Assembly (NCBI GenBank): GCA_018268715.1
Contig: JAFDVZ010000003.1
Location: forward strand, 557,347-621,346
DNA length: 64,000 nucleotides
Origin: Acidobacteriota bacterium
GTDB lineage: Bacteria; Acidobacteriota; Terriglobia; Bryobacterales; Bryobacteraceae
Direction of reading: 5' to 3'
In this document: positions 62,530 through 64,000 of the stretch, piece by piece
Layout of the letters: each line of letters opens with the position of its first letter
Position numbering within the stretch: the first letter of the stretch is position 1
Program-made: the position numbers and the translations under genes
Notes under the pieces: generated by a model
Databases searched by the model: none
The model's input: only the letters and a program-made list of their open reading frames with translations
What the model was told of the DNA's origin: nothing

Positions 62530-63612
62530 ATGCAGCAGTTTCCAGATGGGGAGGTGGTGGAAAACCACCACTTGGAGACCGATCGTCAGGCCATTTCGCG
62601 CCTGGCCGGAGAATTCCACATCGGGGCCGTACGGATCGCCCCCGCCACCGTCCTCGCCCCCATGGCCGGCGTCACCGACACGGTCTTCCGCCGGCTGATT
62701 CGCAATCAGGGCGGCTGCGGACTGCTCATGACCGAATTCACCAGCTCCCACGGCGTGGTGGCCATCCGCAAATCCCGCAAGCCCACCAAGGCCTTCCGCT
62801 ACCTCTACTTTGAGCCCGAAGAGCACCCCATCTCGGCCCAGCTATTTGGCTCGGACCCCGACGTCATGGCCGCCGCCGCCCGCGTCTGCCAGGACCAGGG
62901 CTTCGACATCGTCGACATCAACTTCGGCTGCCCGGTAAACAAAGTGGTGAAGTGCAACGGCGGCAGCGGACTGCTCCGCGACCTCCCCCTGGTGGCCCAA
63001 ATCCTCGAAAAGGTGCGCGCCGCCATCACCATCCCCCTGACCATGAAGTTCCGCGCCGGCTGGAACGACCGTGAACTGGTGGCGGTCCAGATGGCCCGTC
63101 TCGCCGAAGATAGCGGACTTCAGGCCATCGCCCTCCACCCTCGCACCCGCGAGCAGGGCTACAGCGGCCAGGCCGATTGGACCCGCATCGCCGAGGTCAA
63201 GTCCGCCGTCCGCATCCCGGTGATCGGCAACGGCGACATCACGACGCCCGAGGACGCCGTCCGCATGATCCGCGAAACCAGCTGCGACGCCGTCATGGTG
63301 GGACGCGCCGCCTCCTCGAACCCGTGGATCTTCCGCCAGATCGACCAATACATCCGCCAGGGCCGCTACGACATCCCGCCCGAACGCCAGCGCTACGACA
63401 TCATGCGCGAGTATTACTCGATGTTAGTCGATCAGGCGGCCCCCGACGCAGTCGGCAAGATGAAGCAATTCGCCACTTACTTCACGCACGGTCTCCGCAA
63501 CGGCGCGAAGCTCCGCGTGGAAATCTACCGCGCGCTCGAAGCCCCCGCCATCCTCGACCTGGTGGACGCCCACTTCAACCAGCCCGAGCCGCTCGAATCC
63601 CCTCTCGCCTGA
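62530..63612 (+). CDS. dusB: tRNA-dihydrouridine synthase (DusB-like)
   Basis: The 360-residue FMN enzyme reduces uridines in the tRNA D-loop. It shows VLAPMAGVTDTVFRRLIR, the catalytic Cys in DINFGCPVNKVVKC, TIPLTMKFRAGWNDRE, LHPRTREQGYSGQADW, IPVIGNGDI and the phosphate-binding VMVGRAASSNPW. It is divergent from the glycine-zipper gene with 81 bp between. TTAAAAT at about 62514 may be the -10. There is no clear Shine-Dalgarno sequence before the ATG. Confidence 0.95.
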   Translation: MQQFPDGEVVENHHLETDRQAISRLAGEFHIGAVRIAPATVLAPMAGVTDTVFRRLIRNQGGCGLLMTEFTSSHGVVAIRKSRKPTKAFRYLYFEPEEHPISAQLFGSDPDVMAAAARVCQDQGFDIVDINFGCPVNKVVKCNGGSGLLRDLPLVAQILEKVRAAITIPLTMKFRAGWNDRELVAVQMARLAEDSGLQAIALHPRTREQGYSGQADWTRIAEVKSAVRIPVIGNGDITTPEDAVRMIRETSCDAVMVGRAASSNPWIFRQIDQYIRQGRYDIPPERQRYDIMREYYSMLVDQAAPDAVGKMKQFATYFTHGLRNGAKLRVEIYRALEAPAILDLVDAHFNQPEPLESPLA

Positions 63613-64000
63613 CACGGACTTAGAGGTCTTAATATCTGTGCTAGGCTGTTGGACAGGTGTCTCCTTAGCGATCGTTCCTTGGGTTTTGTTACTCAGCCCG
63701 TTTTCCCACCAGGTTACCGCCGCCGTCCCGGACGCCCTCTCCATAATTCCGTTGCACTTCGAGCAGAATCTAGCAGCCCGTGGCGCAAGTCCCGTGGGCC
63801 GCGTTGCGAGCGTCGCCGGAGCGAGGGCGAGGAGCAGCGACCGAGGCGACGCCGGACATCGGACAGGAGCGGCGACAAACCCGGCGCCCGGCGCCACCGC
63901 AACCCTTTGGGCAGCCAGGGTTTAGCGGGCTAGCTTCGTCTCTAGTCGTCGGTGACCGCCCGCGTCTCTGTCCTCCTCGCGCCCCGCTTTCCGACCGAAT
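63613..64000. other. 388-nt region after dus with no recognisable gene
   Basis: Open frames here are short and composition-driven. The stretch holds copy B of the dispersed repeat and otherwise nothing I can support. The start of a possible gene beyond the right edge cannot be judged. Confidence 0.6.
63770..63934 (+). repeat. Dispersed ~165-bp repeat, copy B
   Basis: It begins CTAGCAGCCCGTGG and shares about the first 100 bp with copy A at 47.0 kb, including GCCGGAGCGAGGGCG and GGCGACGCCGGAC. The right end reads TTTAGCGGGCTAGC, partly complementary to the left end. It lies in the intergenic region after dus, same orientation as copy A. Confidence 0.75.

Noticed and set aside
1..64000. tRNA or rRNA genes
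   Set aside because: I looked for T-loop GGTTCGA-type sequences in cloverleaf context and for rRNA motifs; the few GTTCGA hits lie in coding or promoter sequence with no tRNA folding.

Overview
The window is high-G+C bacterial chromosome. It looks like Acidobacteriota, most likely the Solibacter/Bryobacter lineage. Two proteins end in the TIGR03437-type C-terminal domain expanded in Solibacter, one gene is a long MacB/FtsX permease of the acidobacterial ADOP type, and YVTN-propeller, CocE-type hydrolase and PEP-CTERM proteins add to the picture. The taxonomic call rests on family content, not on a marker gene. I found no rRNA, tRNA, IS element, prophage or CRISPR array.

Layout. 1-8.8 kb: a partial TolC-type efflux gene, malic enzyme, two secreted beta-propeller proteins, then an actin-like ATPase overlapping a peptidoglycan amidase that is divergent from murJ. 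9-16 kb: a hybrid histidine kinase and an acyl-CoA carboxyltransferase/crotonase pair, separated by five tandem copies of a 209-bp unit. Four of the five copies are open mini-ORFs chained by ATGA stop/start overlaps. 14.9-19 kb: a vitamin-B6 block, pdxR-pdxS-pdxT, with a RidA-like exported protein diverging from pdxR. 19-21.7 kb: an IPT-like protein, a NarL-type regulator, a 418-nt regulatory gap, and a peroxiredoxin-DsbD(alpha) fusion whose active-site CxxC reads TGA-Pro-Phe-Cys. A well-placed hairpin follows the TGA, so this is a strong selenoprotein candidate. 21.7-28.7 kb: ppk, a CocE/S15 hydrolase, a GntP permease and galactarate dehydratase. 28.8-34 kb: a compact LiaF-like / LytS / LytTR / ADOP permease module. 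34-43 kb: an Asp-box propeller lipoprotein, a Uma2 nuclease, etfBA, acpP-fabF, and a lipoprotein-like gene coupled to a YqiA esterase. 43-55.5 kb: a stand-alone TonB-like gene; then on the minus strand tgt-yajC-secD-secF-tonB-exbB-exbD-exbD-TPR lipoprotein, a terminator, and rel-DUF971. 55.7-64 kb: a PEP-CTERM protein, rnhA, three TadE/TadG-like genes, an orphan substrate-binding lipoprotein, a glycine-zipper protein and dus.

A roughly 164-bp dispersed repeat occurs twice, at 47.0 kb and 63.8 kb, in the same orientation and with a partial terminal inverted repeat.

How the genes work together. Most are housekeeping or envelope functions: protein export (SecDF-YajC), energised outer-membrane transport (TonB-ExbBD), cell wall (MurJ, amidase, actin-like protein), fatty-acid synthesis (AcpP-FabF), PLP synthesis, stringent response and polyphosphate. 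The items most worth a second look are the TGA-containing peroxiredoxin and the chained mini-ORF array.
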